From Klugiella xanthotipulae (lineage in GTDB: Bacteria; Actinomycetota; Actinomycetes; Actinomycetales; Microbacteriaceae): DNA of 64,000 nucleotides. The stretch spans positions 186,001-250,000 of the forward strand of contig NZ_VFPN01000003.1 in the NCBI RefSeq assembly GCF_006716695.1, written 5' to 3'. The notes below the pieces were generated by a model. That model saw nothing but the letters and a program-made list of their open reading frames with translations. It searched no databases and was not told the origin of the DNA. Positions 46,282 through 57,356 of the stretch are shown piece by piece. Numbering within the stretch: the first letter of the stretch is position 1; every line of letters begins with the position of its first letter. A program made the position numbers and the translations under genes.

Positions 46282-46818
46282 ATGGAACGTCTTGTTCCCG
46301 GCCTGATCGTTGCGGGTTGTGTCGTTCTGATTTTTGTCGTGATGTGGCGTGCGTGGTCACGACGTCAACGTAACTCTGCTGAGTCATCCGCTCTACCTGA
46401 AATGCTCGGGGATGCTGGGTTTGAGATTTTTCAGACCAGAGCACTCTACGTATCGACAACCCCGGTCAATCAACCTGTGGAGCGTCTCGCGCTGCCGCGC
46501 CTGACCTATCGTGGTTTCTGCTCGATCTCGGTGCGTACGACCGGGATTCTCGTCACAATCCAGGGGGAGGCTCCGATTGCCCTCTCAGCGGAGCTGCTGT
46601 GCGCCGTTGATACGGCCCAATTGACGATCGATAAGGTCGTCGAGCGTGGCGGCCTCGTAGCACTGACCTGGACCCTTTTTGACTCGGAGGGTACTCCCCG
46701 TCTCGTAGACAGTTATTTTCGTGTCACCGAGCCAGATGATAAATCCGCACTGATAAGCGCGATTTCTGGCCTCCTCAACACGCCCATATCATCCACACAC
46801 CCAGCACAGGAGGCATAG
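46282..46818 (+). CDS. membrane-anchored PH-like domain protein of the pyr operon
   Basis: 178 residues: one helix at about 5-25 (LIVAGCVVLIFVVMW), a basic stretch (RAWSRRQR), then a beta-rich domain like the actinobacterial PH-like family sometimes labelled transporter. ATG at 46282; a longer upstream reading would overlap pyrC heavily. It sits between pyrC and carA in one operon. Function is unknown; its fixed location suggests a link to pyrimidine synthesis at the membrane, but nothing catalytic is visible. Confidence 0.75.
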   Translation: MERLVPGLIVAGCVVLIFVVMWRAWSRRQRNSAESSALPEMLGDAGFEIFQTRALYVSTTPVNQPVERLALPRLTYRGFCSISVRTTGILVTIQGEAPIALSAELLCAVDTAQLTIDKVVERGGLVALTWTLFDSEGTPRLVDSYFRVTEPDDKSALISAISGLLNTPISSTHPAQEA

Positions 46819-47976
46819 GTGAGTTCCACCACCGCACCACCACCCGCGGTTCTCGTTCTTGAGGACGGCCGCCGTTTTATTGGCACTAGCTACGGAGCCG
46901 CCGGACGTACTCTCGGTGAGGTCGTCTTCTCCACCGGGATGACCGGATACCAGGAGACTCTGACCGACCCGTCTTACGCCGGCCAAATCGTCATGATGAC
47001 GGCACCGCACATTGGTAACACTGGGATGAATGACGAAGACATGGAGTCGCGCCAAATCTGGGTGAATGGCTTTGTTGTTCGTGATCCTGCCCGTCGCGTA
47101 TCCAATTTCCGTTCCGAGCGGAGTCTTGATGACGACTTGGCTCGTTATAGCATCGTGGGTATTAGCGGTATTGACACGCGCGCGGTGACCCGGCATATCC
47201 GTTCCGCTGGTGCGATGCGTGCCGGAATCTTTTCCGGTACAGACTACTCGCTGAGCGATGACGAGCAGTTGAGCCTCGTGCGCGGCGTGGCCGAGATGAC
47301 TGGCCAGAATCTGTCCGAGCTCGTATCGACGCCGGAAACCTATGTGGTTCCGGCGATGGGCGAATCAGTGGGCCGTATGGCGGTTCTCGATCTGGGTATC
47401 AAGCGTGCTACGGTCACCTACCTGGCTGAGCATGGTTTTGAGGTACACGTGATGCCTGCGACGAGCACGGTTGATCAGATTCGCGCGATTAAGCCGGATG
47501 CTCTGTTCTACTCCAACGGCCCCGGCGACCCCGCGGCCTCGGATGAACATGTCACGCTCCTGCGCACGTTACTAACGGAAGGGATACCCTACTTTGGCAT
47601 CTGCTTCGGTAATCAACTTCTGGGTCGGGCTCTCGGTTTTGATACGTACAAGCTGCCGTTTGGCCACCGGGGGATCAACCAGCCAGTGTGGGATAAGGTA
47701 ACGGGCCGCGTCGAGATTACGGCCCAAAACCACGGCTTTGCGGTGGATGCTCCGCGTGAGGGGATCACTGATTCACCCTCCGGCTTCGGCCGGGTGGAGG
47801 TGAGCCACTACAGTCTCAACGACAATGTGGTGGAGGGCCTTCGCTGCCTCGATATTCCGGCCTTCTCGGTCCAGTATCACCCGGAGGCCGCTGCGGGGCC
47901 GCACGACTCCTTCTACCTTTTTGATCGTTTTCGTGAGCTGGTTAGTGCTCGCGCCAATAACGGAGACAGCAAGTAA
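46819..47976 (+). CDS. carA: carbamoyl-phosphate synthase small subunit
   Basis: 385-residue glutaminase subunit that passes ammonia to CarB. N-terminal half has [14 protein letters not shown] and [19 protein letters not shown]; the class I amidotransferase Cys is in [11 protein letters not shown] and the His-Glu in [14 protein letters not shown] start directly follows the upstream stop. Overlaps carB by one base (TAATG). Confidence 0.96.
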   Translation: MSSTTAPPPAVLVLEDGRRFIGTSYGAAGRTLGEVVFSTGMTGYQETLTDPSYAGQIVMMTAPHIGNTGMNDEDMESRQIWVNGFVVRDPARRVSNFRSERSLDDDLARYSIVGISGIDTRAVTRHIRSAGAMRAGIFSGTDYSLSDDEQLSLVRGVAEMTGQNLSELVSTPETYVVPAMGESVGRMAVLDLGIKRATVTYLAEHGFEVHVMPATSTVDQIRAIKPDALFYSNGPGDPAASDEHVTLLRTLLTEGIPYFGICFGNQLLGRALGFDTYKLPFGHRGINQPVWDKVTGRVEITAQNHGFAVDAPREGITDSPSGFGRVEVSHYSLNDNVVEGLRCLDIPAFSVQYHPEAAAGPHDSFYLFDRFRELVSARANNGDSK

Positions 47977-50900
47977 TGCCCAAGCGCACCGATATTTCAT
48001 CCGTCCTTGTCATCGGCTCTGGCCCCATCGTGATCGGCCAGGCCTGCGAGTTCGACTACTCCGGTACCCAGGCGTGTCGTGTACTTCGGGAGGAAGGCGT
48101 TCGAGTCATCCTCGTGAACTCTAATCCGGCAACGATTATGACCGATCCCGACTTTGCCGATGCGACTTACATCGAACCGATCACTCCCGAGGTGATTGAG
48201 ACAATCATTGCTAAGGAGCGTCCCGACGCGATCCTGCCCACTCTGGGGGGGCAAACGGCTCTCAACGCAGCCATTTCTCTGCATGAAAATGGCGTTCTTG
48301 AGCGGTACAAGGTTGAACTCATTGGTGCTAATGTTGCGGCGATTCAGAAGGGTGAGGACCGTCAACTCTTCAAGGAGCTTGTTCTTGAAGCAGGTGCCGA
48401 CGTGGCACGATCCTACATTGCTCACACCGTTGAGGAATGTCTGGAGTTTGCCAAAGACCTTGGCTATCCGCTCGTTGTCCGTCCGTCGTTTACGATGGGG
48501 GGACTGGGCTCCGGGTTTGCGTATACTCCCGAAGAACTGGTGCGGATTGCCGGTGACGGTCTGCACTACAGTCCCACCACCGAGGTTCTTTTAGAGGAAT
48601 CTATCCTGGGGTGGAAAGAGTATGAGCTTGAGCTCATGCGCGATACCTCGGATAACACGGTCGTTGTGTGTTCGATTGAGAACGTTGATCCCGTCGGCGT
48701 ACATACGGGCGACTCAATTACGGTCGCTCCCGCCCTCACGCTGACCGATCGGGAGTTTCAGAAGCTCCGAGATATCGGTATCGACATTATCCGAGCGGTG
48801 GGCGTTGACACCGGCGGTTGCAACATTCAGTTTGCGATTGATCCGAGTAACGGTCGCATCATTGTGATTGAGATGAATCCTCGGGTATCTCGATCCTCAG
48901 CACTCGCGAGTAAAGCAACCGGTTTTCCGATCGCCAAGATCGCCGCCAAGCTGGCGATCGGATACCGCCTCGATGAGATTCCGAATGACATCACCAAGGT
49001 GACCCCCGCCAGCTTCGAGCCTACGCTTGACTACATCGTGGTTAAGGTTCCCCGGTTTGCGTTTGAGAAATTCCCGGCTGCTGACCCCACTCTCACGACC
49101 ACCATGAAATCGGTGGGTGAAGCCATGGCAATCGGCCGTAACTACACGACCGCCTTACAGAAGGCGCTCCGTTCGCTCGAGAAGAAGGGATCGTCGTTCC
49201 ACTGGGGCCCCGAGGCGCGCACGGTTGATGATCTGCTTGAGGAGTCTCGTACACCGACGGACGGCCGTATTATCCTGGTTCAGCAGGCTCTTCGTTTCGG
49301 TGCCACGCCTGAGCAGGTCTTTGAGGCCACCAAGATCGACCCGTGGTTTATCGACCAGATTGTGCTGATTAATGAGGTTGCTGACACCGTATCCTCAACC
49401 GCCGAACTGTCACTTGACATCATCCGACAGGCCAAGAACCATGGTTTCTCGGATGCCCAGATTGCCGAGCTACGCGGCAGCGCGGAGAGCGATATTCGCG
49501 CTATCCGTCACAACTTCGGTCTGCGTCCGGTCTTTAAAACGGTTGATACGTGTGCGGGAGAGTTTCCTGCGCTCACGCCCTATCACTATTCCAGCTACGA
49601 ACAGGAGACCGAGGTCGTTCCGAGCGAGCGACGCAAGGTGATCATTCTCGGTTCGGGCCCCAACCGTATCGGCCAGGGTGTTGAGTTTGACTACTCCTGT
49701 GTTCACGCGTCGTTTGCGCTGTCAGATGCCGGCTTTGAGACCATCATGATCAACTGCAACCCTGAGACCGTATCGACCGACTACGACACCTCGGACCGCC
49801 TGTATTTTGAGCCGCTGACACTGGAGGATGTGTTGGAGATCATTCACGCTGAGAGTGCGAGTGGCGAGATCGTCGGTGTAATCGTACAGCTGGGTGGACA
49901 GACGGCGCTCGGCCTCGCAAAGGGGCTGAAAGCTGCGGGAGTGCCGATTTTGGGTACAACACCAGAGGCTATCGACCTGGCCGAAGAACGTGGGTTGTTC
50001 TCAAATATTCTGGACGAGGCGGGTTTGGTCGCTCCACGAAACGGTATGGCCTATGACTTTGCCGGTGCCCAGCGTATTGCGAAGGAGATCGGCTACCCCG
50101 TTCTTGTGCGCCCGTCTTATGTGTTGGGTGGACGAGGCATGGAGATTATCTACGATGCCCCCTCGCTTGAAGACTACTTCGAACGGATCAGTGACCAGGG
50201 CATTGTCAGCCAGAGCAGCCCCCTCCTGGTTGATCACTTCCTGGATGACGCAATTGAGATTGATGTTGACGCCCTTTTCGACGGTGTGCAGCTCTATATT
50301 GGCGGTGTTATGGAACACATTGAGGAGGCCGGGGTTCACTCGGGCGATTCAAGCTGTACTTTGCCCCCCGTGACCCTGGGTTACGACCAGATCAATAGGG
50401 TGCGTGATGCGACGCTGGCCATCGCTGAGGGCGTGGGGGTACACGGCCTACTGAATGTTCAGTTCGCGATTGGTCAGGGCATTCTTTACGTGTTGGAGGC
50501 GAATCCGCGTGCGAGCCGCACGGTGCCGTTTGTGTCGAAGGCGCTGGGAATTCCGCTCGCGAAGGCGGCAGCACGTATCATGGTGGGAGAAACTATCGAG
50601 TCGCTCATCGTTGAGGGGCTGCTACCGGAGCGTGACGGATCGCGGGCACCCCTTGATGCTCCCGTATCGGTGAAGGAAGCTGTTCTCCCGTTTAAGCGGT
50701 TCCGCACTCGTGAGGGGCTCATCGTGGACTCTCTGCTCGGACCGGAGATGCGTTCTACCGGTGAGGTCATGGGCATTGATCGAGATTTTCCGCGGGCTTT
50801 TGCCAAGAGTCAGGCCGCGGCCTATGGCGGGCTTCCGCAGTCCGGCTCTGTTTTTGTGTCGGTTGCTGACCGCGATAAGCGCGCTGTTGTTTTGCCTGCG

Positions 50901-51263
50901 CTTCGTCTACAAGAGTTGGGCTTTGAGCTGTTGGCGACGGCGGGAACCGCCGTCGTCTTGGCTCGCAACGGCATCACCGCGCGCACCGTTGCAAAATTCT
51001 CCCAAGCTGGTGATGAGCCCTCTGTTGTCGATCTGATCAATGCCGGTGAGGTTGATCTGGTTATCAACACTCCTAGTGGCCGCTCAGCTCGTGCGGATGG
51101 CTATGAAATTCGTGCGGCTGCTGTTGCCGCTGATAAACCTCTCTTCACAACGGTGGCTGAATTGACCGCTGCGGTGGCGGCCTTTGCCGCGGTTCGGGAC
51201 GGTTTTGAAGTGACCTCCCTGCAGGAGTACGCCATCCAGCGCCAGGCAGCGTTGGAGACATGA
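47976..51263 (+). CDS. carB: carbamoyl-phosphate synthase large subunit
   Basis: 1095 residues with two ATP-grasp halves: [23 protein letters not shown] at the N-terminus and [20 protein letters not shown] near residue 555, each followed by GGQTAL motifs, then an MGS-like allosteric domain (residues about 940-1090). It makes carbamoyl phosphate for pyrimidines and arginine. Length and domains are normal. Overlaps carA by 1 and pyrF by 4 bases. Confidence 0.97.
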   Translation: MPKRTDISSVLVIGSGPIVIGQACEFDYSGTQACRVLREEGVRVILVNSNPATIMTDPDFADATYIEPITPEVIETIIAKERPDAILPTLGGQTALNAAISLHENGVLERYKVELIGANVAAIQKGEDRQLFKELVLEAGADVARSYIAHTVEECLEFAKDLGYPLVVRPSFTMGGLGSGFAYTPEELVRIAGDGLHYSPTTEVLLEESILGWKEYELELMRDTSDNTVVVCSIENVDPVGVHTGDSITVAPALTLTDREFQKLRDIGIDIIRAVGVDTGGCNIQFAIDPSNGRIIVIEMNPRVSRSSALASKATGFPIAKIAAKLAIGYRLDEIPNDITKVTPASFEPTLDYIVVKVPRFAFEKFPAADPTLTTTMKSVGEAMAIGRNYTTALQKALRSLEKKGSSFHWGPEARTVDDLLEESRTPTDGRIILVQQALRFGATPEQVFEATKIDPWFIDQIVLINEVADTVSSTAELSLDIIRQAKNHGFSDAQIAELRGSAESDIRAIRHNFGLRPVFKTVDTCAGEFPALTPYHYSSYEQETEVVPSERRKVIILGSGPNRIGQGVEFDYSCVHASFALSDAGFETIMINCNPETVSTDYDTSDRLYFEPLTLEDVLEIIHAESASGEIVGVIVQLGGQTALGLAKGLKAAGVPILGTTPEAIDLAEERGLFSNILDEAGLVAPRNGMAYDFAGAQRIAKEIGYPVLVRPSYVLGGRGMEIIYDAPSLEDYFERISDQGIVSQSSPLLVDHFLDDAIEIDVDALFDGVQLYIGGVMEHIEEAGVHSGDSSCTLPPVTLGYDQINRVRDATLAIAEGVGVHGLLNVQFAIGQGILYVLEANPRASRTVPFVSKALGIPLAKAAARIMVGETIESLIVEGLLPERDGSRAPLDAPVSVKEAVLPFKRFRTREGLIVDSLLGPEMRSTGEVMGIDRDFPRAFAKSQAAAYGGLPQSGSVFVSVADRDKRAVVLPALRLQELGFELLATAGTAVVLARNGITARTVAKFSQAGDEPSVVDLINAGEVDLVINTPSGRSARADGYEIRAAAVAADKPLFTTVAELTAAVAAFAAVRDGFEVTSLQEYAIQRQAALET

Positions 51264-52138
51264 GCGCGGTAGAGACTTTTGGTTCCCGGCTGGGTGCTGC
51301 TATTTTGCAGCGCGGACGCTTGTGTGTGGGCATAGATCCGCACAGCTATCTCCTGGAGCAGTGGGGCCTCGCGGATACGGCGGCGGGGGCACGCGAATTT
51401 AGTCTGCGTGTCCTCGACGCGGCTGCCGGTCATGCGGCCGCGGTTAAACCACAGATCGCTTTCTACGAAAGGTTTGGTGCTGCCGGTTATACGGTACTCG
51501 AGGAGGTGCTCGTTGCCGCTAAGCAGCGAGAGCTTCTCAGTATCGCGGATGTGAAACGTGGCGATGTCGGGACGAGCGTCCAGGCATACGGCGATGCTTG
51601 GCTGCGGCCCGGTAGCCCACTGGAATCCGATGCTATGACCATTTCCGTCTTTCAGGGTTTTGGTTCGATTGTGCATCCTCTGCAGTACACGATTGATTCT
51701 GGTAAGGGTCTGTTTCTCCTGGCAGCCACGTCCAATCCGGAGGCTCGTGATATTCAGCGGGCCAGGGTCGGTCCGGAGGGGGTGACCGTTGCTGCTCATA
51801 TTGTGAATGAGGCCCAGGGCTGGAACGAACGGAATCGTGCCGTCCACCCGACGGAGCAGGGCGATATCGGCTCTGTTGGCGTCGTCTTGGGGGCAACGCT
51901 TGATCTTGAGGAATACGGCGTCAGCATCGCTGCCCAGCGGAAGCCTGCACTGCCAGTGCTTGCGCCGGGATTCGGGCATCAGGGAGCAGCGCTCTCGGAT
52001 GCGGTGCGTCTTTTTGGGTCTCTAACTCGCGCTACTCTGGTGAGTGAATCGCGTAGCGTTTTGTCAGCAGGCCCCGGAGCGGTGGCCTCGGCTGTGCGTG
52101 AGCGTGCGGAGTTGGTGAAACGAGAGGTGGCGCTGTAG
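51260..52138 (+). CDS. pyrF: orotidine 5'-phosphate decarboxylase (type 2)
   Basis: 292-residue enzyme forming UMP. The catalytic DxKxxD motif appears as [20 protein letters not shown] and ALSDAVRLF are typical of the PyrF2 branch. pyrD and pyrE, needed between dihydroorotate and OMP, are not in the window. It overlaps carB (ATGA), and its stop shares a base with the gmk GTG. Confidence 0.95.
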   Translation: MSAVETFGSRLGAAILQRGRLCVGIDPHSYLLEQWGLADTAAGAREFSLRVLDAAAGHAAAVKPQIAFYERFGAAGYTVLEEVLVAAKQRELLSIADVKRGDVGTSVQAYGDAWLRPGSPLESDAMTISVFQGFGSIVHPLQYTIDSGKGLFLLAATSNPEARDIQRARVGPEGVTVAAHIVNEAQGWNERNRAVHPTEQGDIGSVGVVLGATLDLEEYGVSIAAQRKPALPVLAPGFGHQGAALSDAVRLFGSLTRATLVSESRSVLSAGPGAVASAVRERAELVKREVAL

Positions 52139-53025
52139 TGGCAGACCGTCAGATGCCAGAGGTTGATCGTGTGGCAGCGAATAGGGCAGCGGTTGCGGCA
52201 CGGCAGGCCCGCGCCGAGGTTAAGGCTCGTCTGAGATCCGGTGGGCTCACTCCCGAGCAGGTATTGGCTGAGTCCCTCGATCCCGAGACGAGTGCCCACT
52301 CCCTACGTGTTACGGATTTCCTTCTCTGCCTGCCTTCGATCGGTTCTGCAAAAATGCCGCGTATTCTCGCCGAGCTCACGATCTCAGACAAGAAACGTCT
52401 GGGGGGCCTGGGTATTCACCAGCGGCAGCGTCTGGAGAATTACTTAGCATTACGGCGATTGGCGGCTCAGCAGGTTCCTCGGCTTACCGTTCTCGCCGGG
52501 CCCACTGCCGTTGGTAAGGGCACGGTGGCTGCCTACATCCGGGAAAATTATCCGACTATTTCTCTCTCCGTGTCAGCAACTACTCGTGCGCCTCGCCCGG
52601 GCGAGATAAACGGTACTCATTACTACTTTGTAAGTGATGCCGAATTTGACCGGATGATTACTGATGGAGAATTGCTGGAGTGGGCAACCGTCCATAACGC
52701 TTATCGTTACGGTACGCCCCGCACGCCCATTGAGGATTCGTCGCGTCGCGGCGAATCGGTTCTTTTGGAGATTGACCTTCAGGGGGCCCGTCAGGTTCGT
52801 GAGGCAATGCCCGAGGCCCGGCTAGTGTTTCTCTCGCCGCCTACCTGGGAAGAACTTGTTCGTCGGCTGGTTGGGCGAGGTACGGAGAGTACGGATGAGC
52901 AGCAGCGTCGCCTTGCGACGGCCCAGGTTGAGTTGGCAGCGCAGGATGAGTTTGATGAGGTCGTTGTGAACGACACAGTGGAACGTGCGGCCGAAAGAGT
53001 CGTAGAATTGATGAATACACTTTAG
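52138..53025 (+). CDS. gmk: mIHF-guanylate kinase fusion protein
   Basis: 295 residues in one frame. Residues about 12-108 match the actinobacterial integration host factor: [38 protein letters not shown] and [19 protein letters not shown], including the helix-hairpin-helix-like DNA-binding part. Residues 113-295 are guanylate kinase: Walker [24 protein letters not shown], and [12 protein letters not shown]. In mycobacteria mIHF and Gmk are separate neighbours. GTG start shares a base with the pyrF stop. GMP to GDP is certain; the nucleoid role of the N-domain is inferred. Confidence 0.93.
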   Translation: MADRQMPEVDRVAANRAAVAARQARAEVKARLRSGGLTPEQVLAESLDPETSAHSLRVTDFLLCLPSIGSAKMPRILAELTISDKKRLGGLGIHQRQRLENYLALRRLAAQQVPRLTVLAGPTAVGKGTVAAYIRENYPTISLSVSATTRAPRPGEINGTHYYFVSDAEFDRMITDGELLEWATVHNAYRYGTPRTPIEDSSRRGESVLLEIDLQGARQVREAMPEARLVFLSPPTWEELVRRLVGRGTESTDEQQRRLATAQVELAAQDEFDEVVVNDTVERAAERVVELMNTL

Positions 53026-53039
53026 GAGCACGGAAAAAA

Positions 53040-53297
53040 ATGCCAAACGCACAAGGAATTATTGACCCGCCCATTGACGAATTGCTGGCCAAGGTTGAGT
53101 CAAAGTACGCCCTGGTAATCTTCGCATCCAAGCGAGCGCGTCAGATTAACGATTACTACGCCGCCCTGCACGAGGGCAGCTTGCTTGACAACGTCGGGCC
53201 TCTCGTCGATTCCACCGTCGAGGACAAGCCCCTGTCGGTTGCGTTGCACGAGATCGGTGAGAACAAGCTGACCCTGCGGTCTAACACCGCCAACTAG
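53040..53297 (+). CDS. rpoZ: RNA polymerase omega subunit
   Basis: 85-residue subunit that helps assemble the beta' subunit: [33 protein letters not shown] is the actinobacterial omega fold. ATG at 53040 with GGAG 10 bases upstream; gap of 14 bases from gmk. coaBC, which normally follows in actinobacteria, is missing here. Confidence 0.93.
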   Translation: MPNAQGIIDPPIDELLAKVESKYALVIFASKRARQINDYYAALHEGSLLDNVGPLVDSTVEDKPLSVALHEIGENKLTLRSNTAN

Positions 53298-53367
53298 TCT
53301 TCGTCGGACCACACCGCCGGTTGATGGCGTCTTCGCCGAGTTGAACGAATGTCCTCTCTCCGGTTTG

Positions 53368-53397
53368 CACCGGCCATTCTTCAGGTAATGGCCGGTG
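53368..53397 (+). terminator. hairpin in the rpoZ-metK spacer
   Basis: An 11-bp perfect stem (53368-53378 with 53387-53397) and 8-base loop. No T-run follows. Either the pyr-gmk-rpoZ terminator or a leader structure of metK. I see no recognisable SAM riboswitch in 53298-53473. Confidence 0.55.
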
Positions 53398-53473
53398 CTG
53401 GTGTGTATGGACCTTCGCGGTGCGAGGGTTACCACGAGGAACGCATGAATACATTGAGGGTTAGGAAATATCC

Positions 53474-54673
53474 ATGAGCGAACTGAGGCTGTTCACCTCG
53501 GAATCAGTCACCGAAGGCCATCCGGATAAGATCTGTGATCAAATTTCGGACAGCATTCTGGATGCCATGATTGCCCAGGACCCACATGCTCGGGTCGCGG
53601 TTGAAACGCTCGTCACAACTGGTCTCGTCCATGTTGCTGGCGAGGTTACCACCCAGGGTTATGTGGAAATCCCACAGATTGTGCGTCGAGTGGTGAAGGA
53701 TATTGGATACACCTCCTCCGATATCGGTTTTGATGGGCAGTCCTGTGGTGTATCAATCTCGATTGGCCAGCAATCACCCGATATCGCCGGGGGAGTAAAT
53801 ACCTCGCTAGAGGCCCGTTTGGGTGGGGATGAAGACGCATTGAGTGCCCAGGGTGCCGGGGATCAGGGCATCATGTTTGGCTACGCCACCAGGGAGACCC
53901 CCGAATTGCATCCGATGGCGAGTTGGTTGGCTCATCGGATGGCCGAGCAGCTCACCGCCGTGCGCAAATCGGGGCTGCTCGATTATCTGCGCCCCGATGG
54001 GAAAACCCAGGTCACGGTTGGTTACGAGGGGGATCGGCCTGTATCGGTCGAATCCATTGTGCTGTCAACTCAACATCGGGCGCAGGTGGATCAAAATAGG
54101 CTGGCTGCTGAGGTCACCGAGCACGTTATTCGCCCGGTTCTTGACCGGGTGGACCTTCGTTCGGCGCAACCGACTATTTTGATCAATCCTGCGGGCCCCT
54201 TCGTGATCGGTGGCCCCCAGGGGGATGCCGGGCTCACCGGACGGAAGATCATCATTGATACCTACGGTGGGGCGAGCCGACACGGCGGTGGTGCGTTCAG
54301 TGGAAAGGACCCGTCGAAGGTGGACCGATCCGCGGCCTATGCCCTCCGCTGGGTTGCCAAAAACGCGGTGGCCGCAGGGCTTGCGGAACGACTGGAGATT
54401 CAGGTGGCTTACGCGATCGGTAAAGCCCATCCCGTGGGCCTTTACGTGGAAAGCTTTGGGACGGGGCATATCCCGAATGATCGGATTCAGAAGGCGCTTC
54501 TTGAGGTGTTTGATCTGCGTCCACTCGCGATTATCCGCGACCTCAATCTGATTCGACCAATTTACGCTCAGACGGCAGCATACGGTCACTTCGGGCGTGA
54601 GTTGCCAGATTTTACGTGGGAACGCACCGACCGGGTGGCTGAGCTGCAGAGCGCTGCTGGCCTCATCCCGTAA
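53474..54673 (+). CDS. metK: S-adenosylmethionine synthase
   Basis: 399-residue enzyme making SAM from ATP and methionine. [19 protein letters not shown], the GIMFGYA motif and [19 protein letters not shown] are intact. Start [10 protein letters not shown] at ATG with AGGA upstream. priA follows after 2 bases and is likely co-transcribed. Confidence 0.97.
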   Translation: MSELRLFTSESVTEGHPDKICDQISDSILDAMIAQDPHARVAVETLVTTGLVHVAGEVTTQGYVEIPQIVRRVVKDIGYTSSDIGFDGQSCGVSISIGQQSPDIAGGVNTSLEARLGGDEDALSAQGAGDQGIMFGYATRETPELHPMASWLAHRMAEQLTAVRKSGLLDYLRPDGKTQVTVGYEGDRPVSVESIVLSTQHRAQVDQNRLAAEVTEHVIRPVLDRVDLRSAQPTILINPAGPFVIGGPQGDAGLTGRKIIIDTYGGASRHGGGAFSGKDPSKVDRSAAYALRWVAKNAVAAGLAERLEIQVAYAIGKAHPVGLYVESFGTGHIPNDRIQKALLEVFDLRPLAIIRDLNLIRPIYAQTAAYGHFGRELPDFTWERTDRVAELQSAAGLIP

Positions 54674-54675
54674 TC

Positions 54676-56724
54676 ATGGTTACCGGGCCCGTGGCGCGGG
54701 TCCTCCTCGACTCGGCGCTCCCACAGCTAGACCATCTGTTTGACTACGCGATTCCGCACTCGCTTGTGGGTCGGGTTCGTCCGGGAGTTCGTGTTCGGGT
54801 TCCGTTTCGCTCGGCTGCCCGTAGCGTTGGAGGCTATGTCATTGAGGTAACGGACACTGCCGATTTTTCGGGTGAACTGAGCCTGCTGTCAGATGTTGTG
54901 AGCGATATCCCCGTGCTCACCCCCGAGATATGGGCGCTCACGCGTACTCTGGCAGATCGGGCGGCGGGGAGCGTGGGAGATATCCTACGGCTTGCGATTC
55001 CGCCGCGCCAGGTGCGGGTTGAGAAGCAGTATCTGGCAGCGATTGATGCCGATCTGCCGAGTGAAGTCTCGGACAGCACCACGGGGCCCGACGGGCCTGC
55101 GGGGAGTGAATCGGATGCCTACTCAGCTGATGATATTCGCCTCCTGAGCCGCTATGATCCCGAAATTCTCACCGGGCTTGCATCTGCCCACCGCTTTGCG
55201 TTGGGTGCGATACCTGGACCCCAGCGGTTGCCCAGTGGGGAATGGGTTGGTGACTGGGCCCTTACCTTGGCGACGCTTGCGGTGGGTACCTATCATGAGG
55301 GTCGCAGCGTGATCATCGCGCTGCCGGACTACCGCGATCTCGACCAAATCTTCTCCGCCTTACAGGCTGTTCTTGATAGCCACCGAGCCGGTTCGTCCGA
55401 GGCGGCCCTCGTGCGGGTTGATGCTAAGCAGACGAATGCGGAGCGATATCGTTCGTTTCTCCGTCTTCTTGGTGACGAGCCGCGCATCATCGTGGGGAAT
55501 CGTTCGGCTGTTTACGCGCCTGCTTCACGCCTCGGGGCAATCTTTGTCTGGGACGACGGCGATTCCCTGCACGAGGAACCACTCAGCCCCTACGTCCACA
55601 CTCGTGATGCCGCGCTTGTGAGGGCCGAACAGGCGGGATGTGGTCTGGTGTTTGCTGCCCATACCCGGAGTACTGAGGTGCAGCGACTGGTCGATATCGC
55701 CTGGCTCCGAGAAGCCCAACCGTTGCGTCGCCCTGAGCCCCGTGTCATCCTCAGTAGTCTCTCGACCGATCAGGAGGGCGGGATGTCTAGCGCCAGAATT
55801 CCCACGATCGCCTGGCTCAAGGCCAAGGAAGCCGCGGCGGTTGGCCCTGTGCTCATCCAGGTTGCTCGTCCAGGGTACTCGCCTGTCTTGGCGTGTGGTA
55901 ACTGCCGTGAGGCGGCGCGATGCCACACGTGTCAGGGGCCTCTGGGGGTACGCCGGGCGGGGGAGACGCCTCGGTGTGCTTGGTGCGGAACGCTCGCCCG
56001 TCACTGGGCCTGCCGTAACTGTGGCTCCAGCTCATTCCGTCTTATCAGCTCCGGCTCTGGTCGCACCGCGGAGGAACTGGAAAAAGCGTTTCCCGGGGTT
56101 CGCGTGTTGGTGTCTGATAGTGAGACCATCCGGCAGTCCGTGGACTCTCGGCCCTCCATCGTGGTTGCGACGCGCGGAGCCGAGCCCACTGCTGCTGGGG
56201 GGTACGCCGCCGTAATTCTGCTGGACGGCGAACGAATGCTGGGGCGTGAAAGCCTGCGCACGGGTGAGGACTGTTTACGCTGGTGGTCCAACGCCGTTGC
56301 GCTCGCGCGTCCCGGTGCCCCGTGTGTGCTGGTGGGGGTGACTGGCCCGCTCGGGAGCGCGTTGTCCGGTTGGCGTCAACCCGACTACGCGAGAGCCGAG
56401 CTGGCTGATCGGCGTGAGTTGCGTTTCCCGCCCAGCGTGAGAATCGCGACCATCACAGGGTCGCGCGAGGCCGTTGAGGCCGCCGTTGACAGTGTGATCG
56501 GGATAGCGGGTGTTGACGCCCTCGGCCCGACGTCAGAAGCAGACGGGTCGGCCCGGTCAATTATTCGGTTTGGCTATCGGAACGGCGAAGCGGTGGCCAG
56601 CACTCTGCGTGCCCAACTGGTTGCAACCGCGATTAAGAATCGTCGTCCGAGGAAGATGCCTGGTTCTCAGGGCGCAACCCCGCCCCTATTTCGACTTAAA
56701 CTGGACGATGCTGATATTCGATAA
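54676..56724 (+). CDS. priA: PriA-like primosomal protein lacking helicase motifs
   Basis: 682 residues. The N-terminal DNA-binding domain (VARVLLDSALPQLDHLFDYAIP) and zinc cluster (ACGNCREAARCHTCQG, CAWCGTLARHWACRNCG) are kept. Where active PriA has a GxTGSGKT Walker A, this has GPQRLPSGEWVGDWAL, and the DEEH box is replaced by FVWDDGDSLHEE, so ATP hydrolysis is not expected. This matches the actinobacterial group described as probable replication restart proteins. It may still load the replisome by binding. The usual fmt follow-on is absent here. Confidence 0.9.
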   Translation: MVTGPVARVLLDSALPQLDHLFDYAIPHSLVGRVRPGVRVRVPFRSAARSVGGYVIEVTDTADFSGELSLLSDVVSDIPVLTPEIWALTRTLADRAAGSVGDILRLAIPPRQVRVEKQYLAAIDADLPSEVSDSTTGPDGPAGSESDAYSADDIRLLSRYDPEILTGLASAHRFALGAIPGPQRLPSGEWVGDWALTLATLAVGTYHEGRSVIIALPDYRDLDQIFSALQAVLDSHRAGSSEAALVRVDAKQTNAERYRSFLRLLGDEPRIIVGNRSAVYAPASRLGAIFVWDDGDSLHEEPLSPYVHTRDAALVRAEQAGCGLVFAAHTRSTEVQRLVDIAWLREAQPLRRPEPRVILSSLSTDQEGGMSSARIPTIAWLKAKEAAAVGPVLIQVARPGYSPVLACGNCREAARCHTCQGPLGVRRAGETPRCAWCGTLARHWACRNCGSSSFRLISSGSGRTAEELEKAFPGVRVLVSDSETIRQSVDSRPSIVVATRGAEPTAAGGYAAVILLDGERMLGRESLRTGEDCLRWWSNAVALARPGAPCVLVGVTGPLGSALSGWRQPDYARAELADRRELRFPPSVRIATITGSREAVEAAVDSVIGIAGVDALGPTSEADGSARSIIRFGYRNGEAVASTLRAQLVATAIKNRRPRKMPGSQGATPPLFRLKLDDADIR

Positions 56725-56762
56725 CCTCAGGCCCGGCCATATCCTCTCGGTGGTCTGATCGC

Positions 56763-56768
56763 TAGGGT
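56763..56768 (+). promoter_or_regulatory. -10-like element giving a possible leaderless NUDIX transcript
   Basis: TAGGGT ends 6 bases before GTG at 56775. With no ribosome-binding site, a leaderless start is plausible. Confidence 0.35.
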
Positions 56769-56774
56769 AGAGGG

Positions 56775-57314
56775 GTGACTGTGCCCTCTAACCTCCCTGC
56801 TCAACCGTCCGACTCGAGTGGGGGACAGGGGCTGTTGCCACCCGATGGCTATCCGGTTCGCGATAGCGGCGATGCGTGGGTCGTGGGCCCCAATGGAGCA
56901 CGATTCTGGGGGCGTTACGGCGCCGCAGGACTGCTCGTCCACGATTGTGCTCGTGGAGTTCTGCTGCAACATCGAGTGGAGTGGAGCCATTTTGGAGGTA
57001 CCTGGGGAATTCCCGGAGGGGCTCGACATGAGGGGGAGAGTGCGGAAACTGCCGCGCTGCGTGAAGCTCATGAGGAAGCCGGGGTACCTGAGGATCACCT
57101 TCGGTTACTTTTCACAGAGGTGCTTGACCTCAAGTATTGGTCGTACGTCACAGTTGTGACCCGTGTGCTGACTCCGTTTGAGCCTATTGCCGGTGATGCT
57201 GAGAGCCTGGAACTCCGGTGGGTCGCCCTAGACGACGTGCTCACGCTGCCGTTACATCCCAAATTTGCGGAGAGTTGGCCGTCGTTGCGGGCTCGTCTTG
57301 ATACCGTCTCTTAG
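56775..57314 (+). CDS. NUDIX hydrolase
   Basis: 179-residue protein with a perfect NUDIX box GX5EX7REUXEEXGU, seen as GARHEGESAETAALREAHEEAGV (named here only by pattern). It hydrolyses a nucleoside diphosphate linked to another group, for example 8-oxo-dGTP or an NDP-sugar; substrate cannot be told. An N-terminal 30-residue Ser/Pro-rich lead precedes the domain. GTG start at 56775. Independent of the downstream T-box unit. Confidence 0.88.
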   Translation: MTVPSNLPAQPSDSSGGQGLLPPDGYPVRDSGDAWVVGPNGARFWGRYGAAGLLVHDCARGVLLQHRVEWSHFGGTWGIPGGARHEGESAETAALREAHEEAGVPEDHLRLLFTEVLDLKYWSYVTVVTRVLTPFEPIAGDAESLELRWVALDDVLTLPLHPKFAESWPSLRARLDTVS

Positions 57315-57344
57315 CAGGGGCAGCTAAGCGAAGGTCCTGTGCGT

Positions 57345-57350
57345 TAGGAT
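57345..57350 (+). promoter_or_regulatory. -10 element of the ileS T-box transcript
   Basis: TAGGAT, 7 bases before the predicted first base of the leader (about 57357). Confidence 0.4.
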
Positions 57351-57356
57351 TATCCC

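Noticed and set aside
51101-51979. 292-codon open frame on the minus strand across pyrF
   Set aside because: Antisense to the clearly conserved carB end and pyrF; Arg/Pro/Ser-rich with no recognisable motif, typical of shadow frames in high-GC DNA.
53298-53473. Possible SAM riboswitch before metK
   Set aside because: The spacer has hairpins but none of the conserved cores of SAM-I, SAM-II or SAM-IV that I could recognise.
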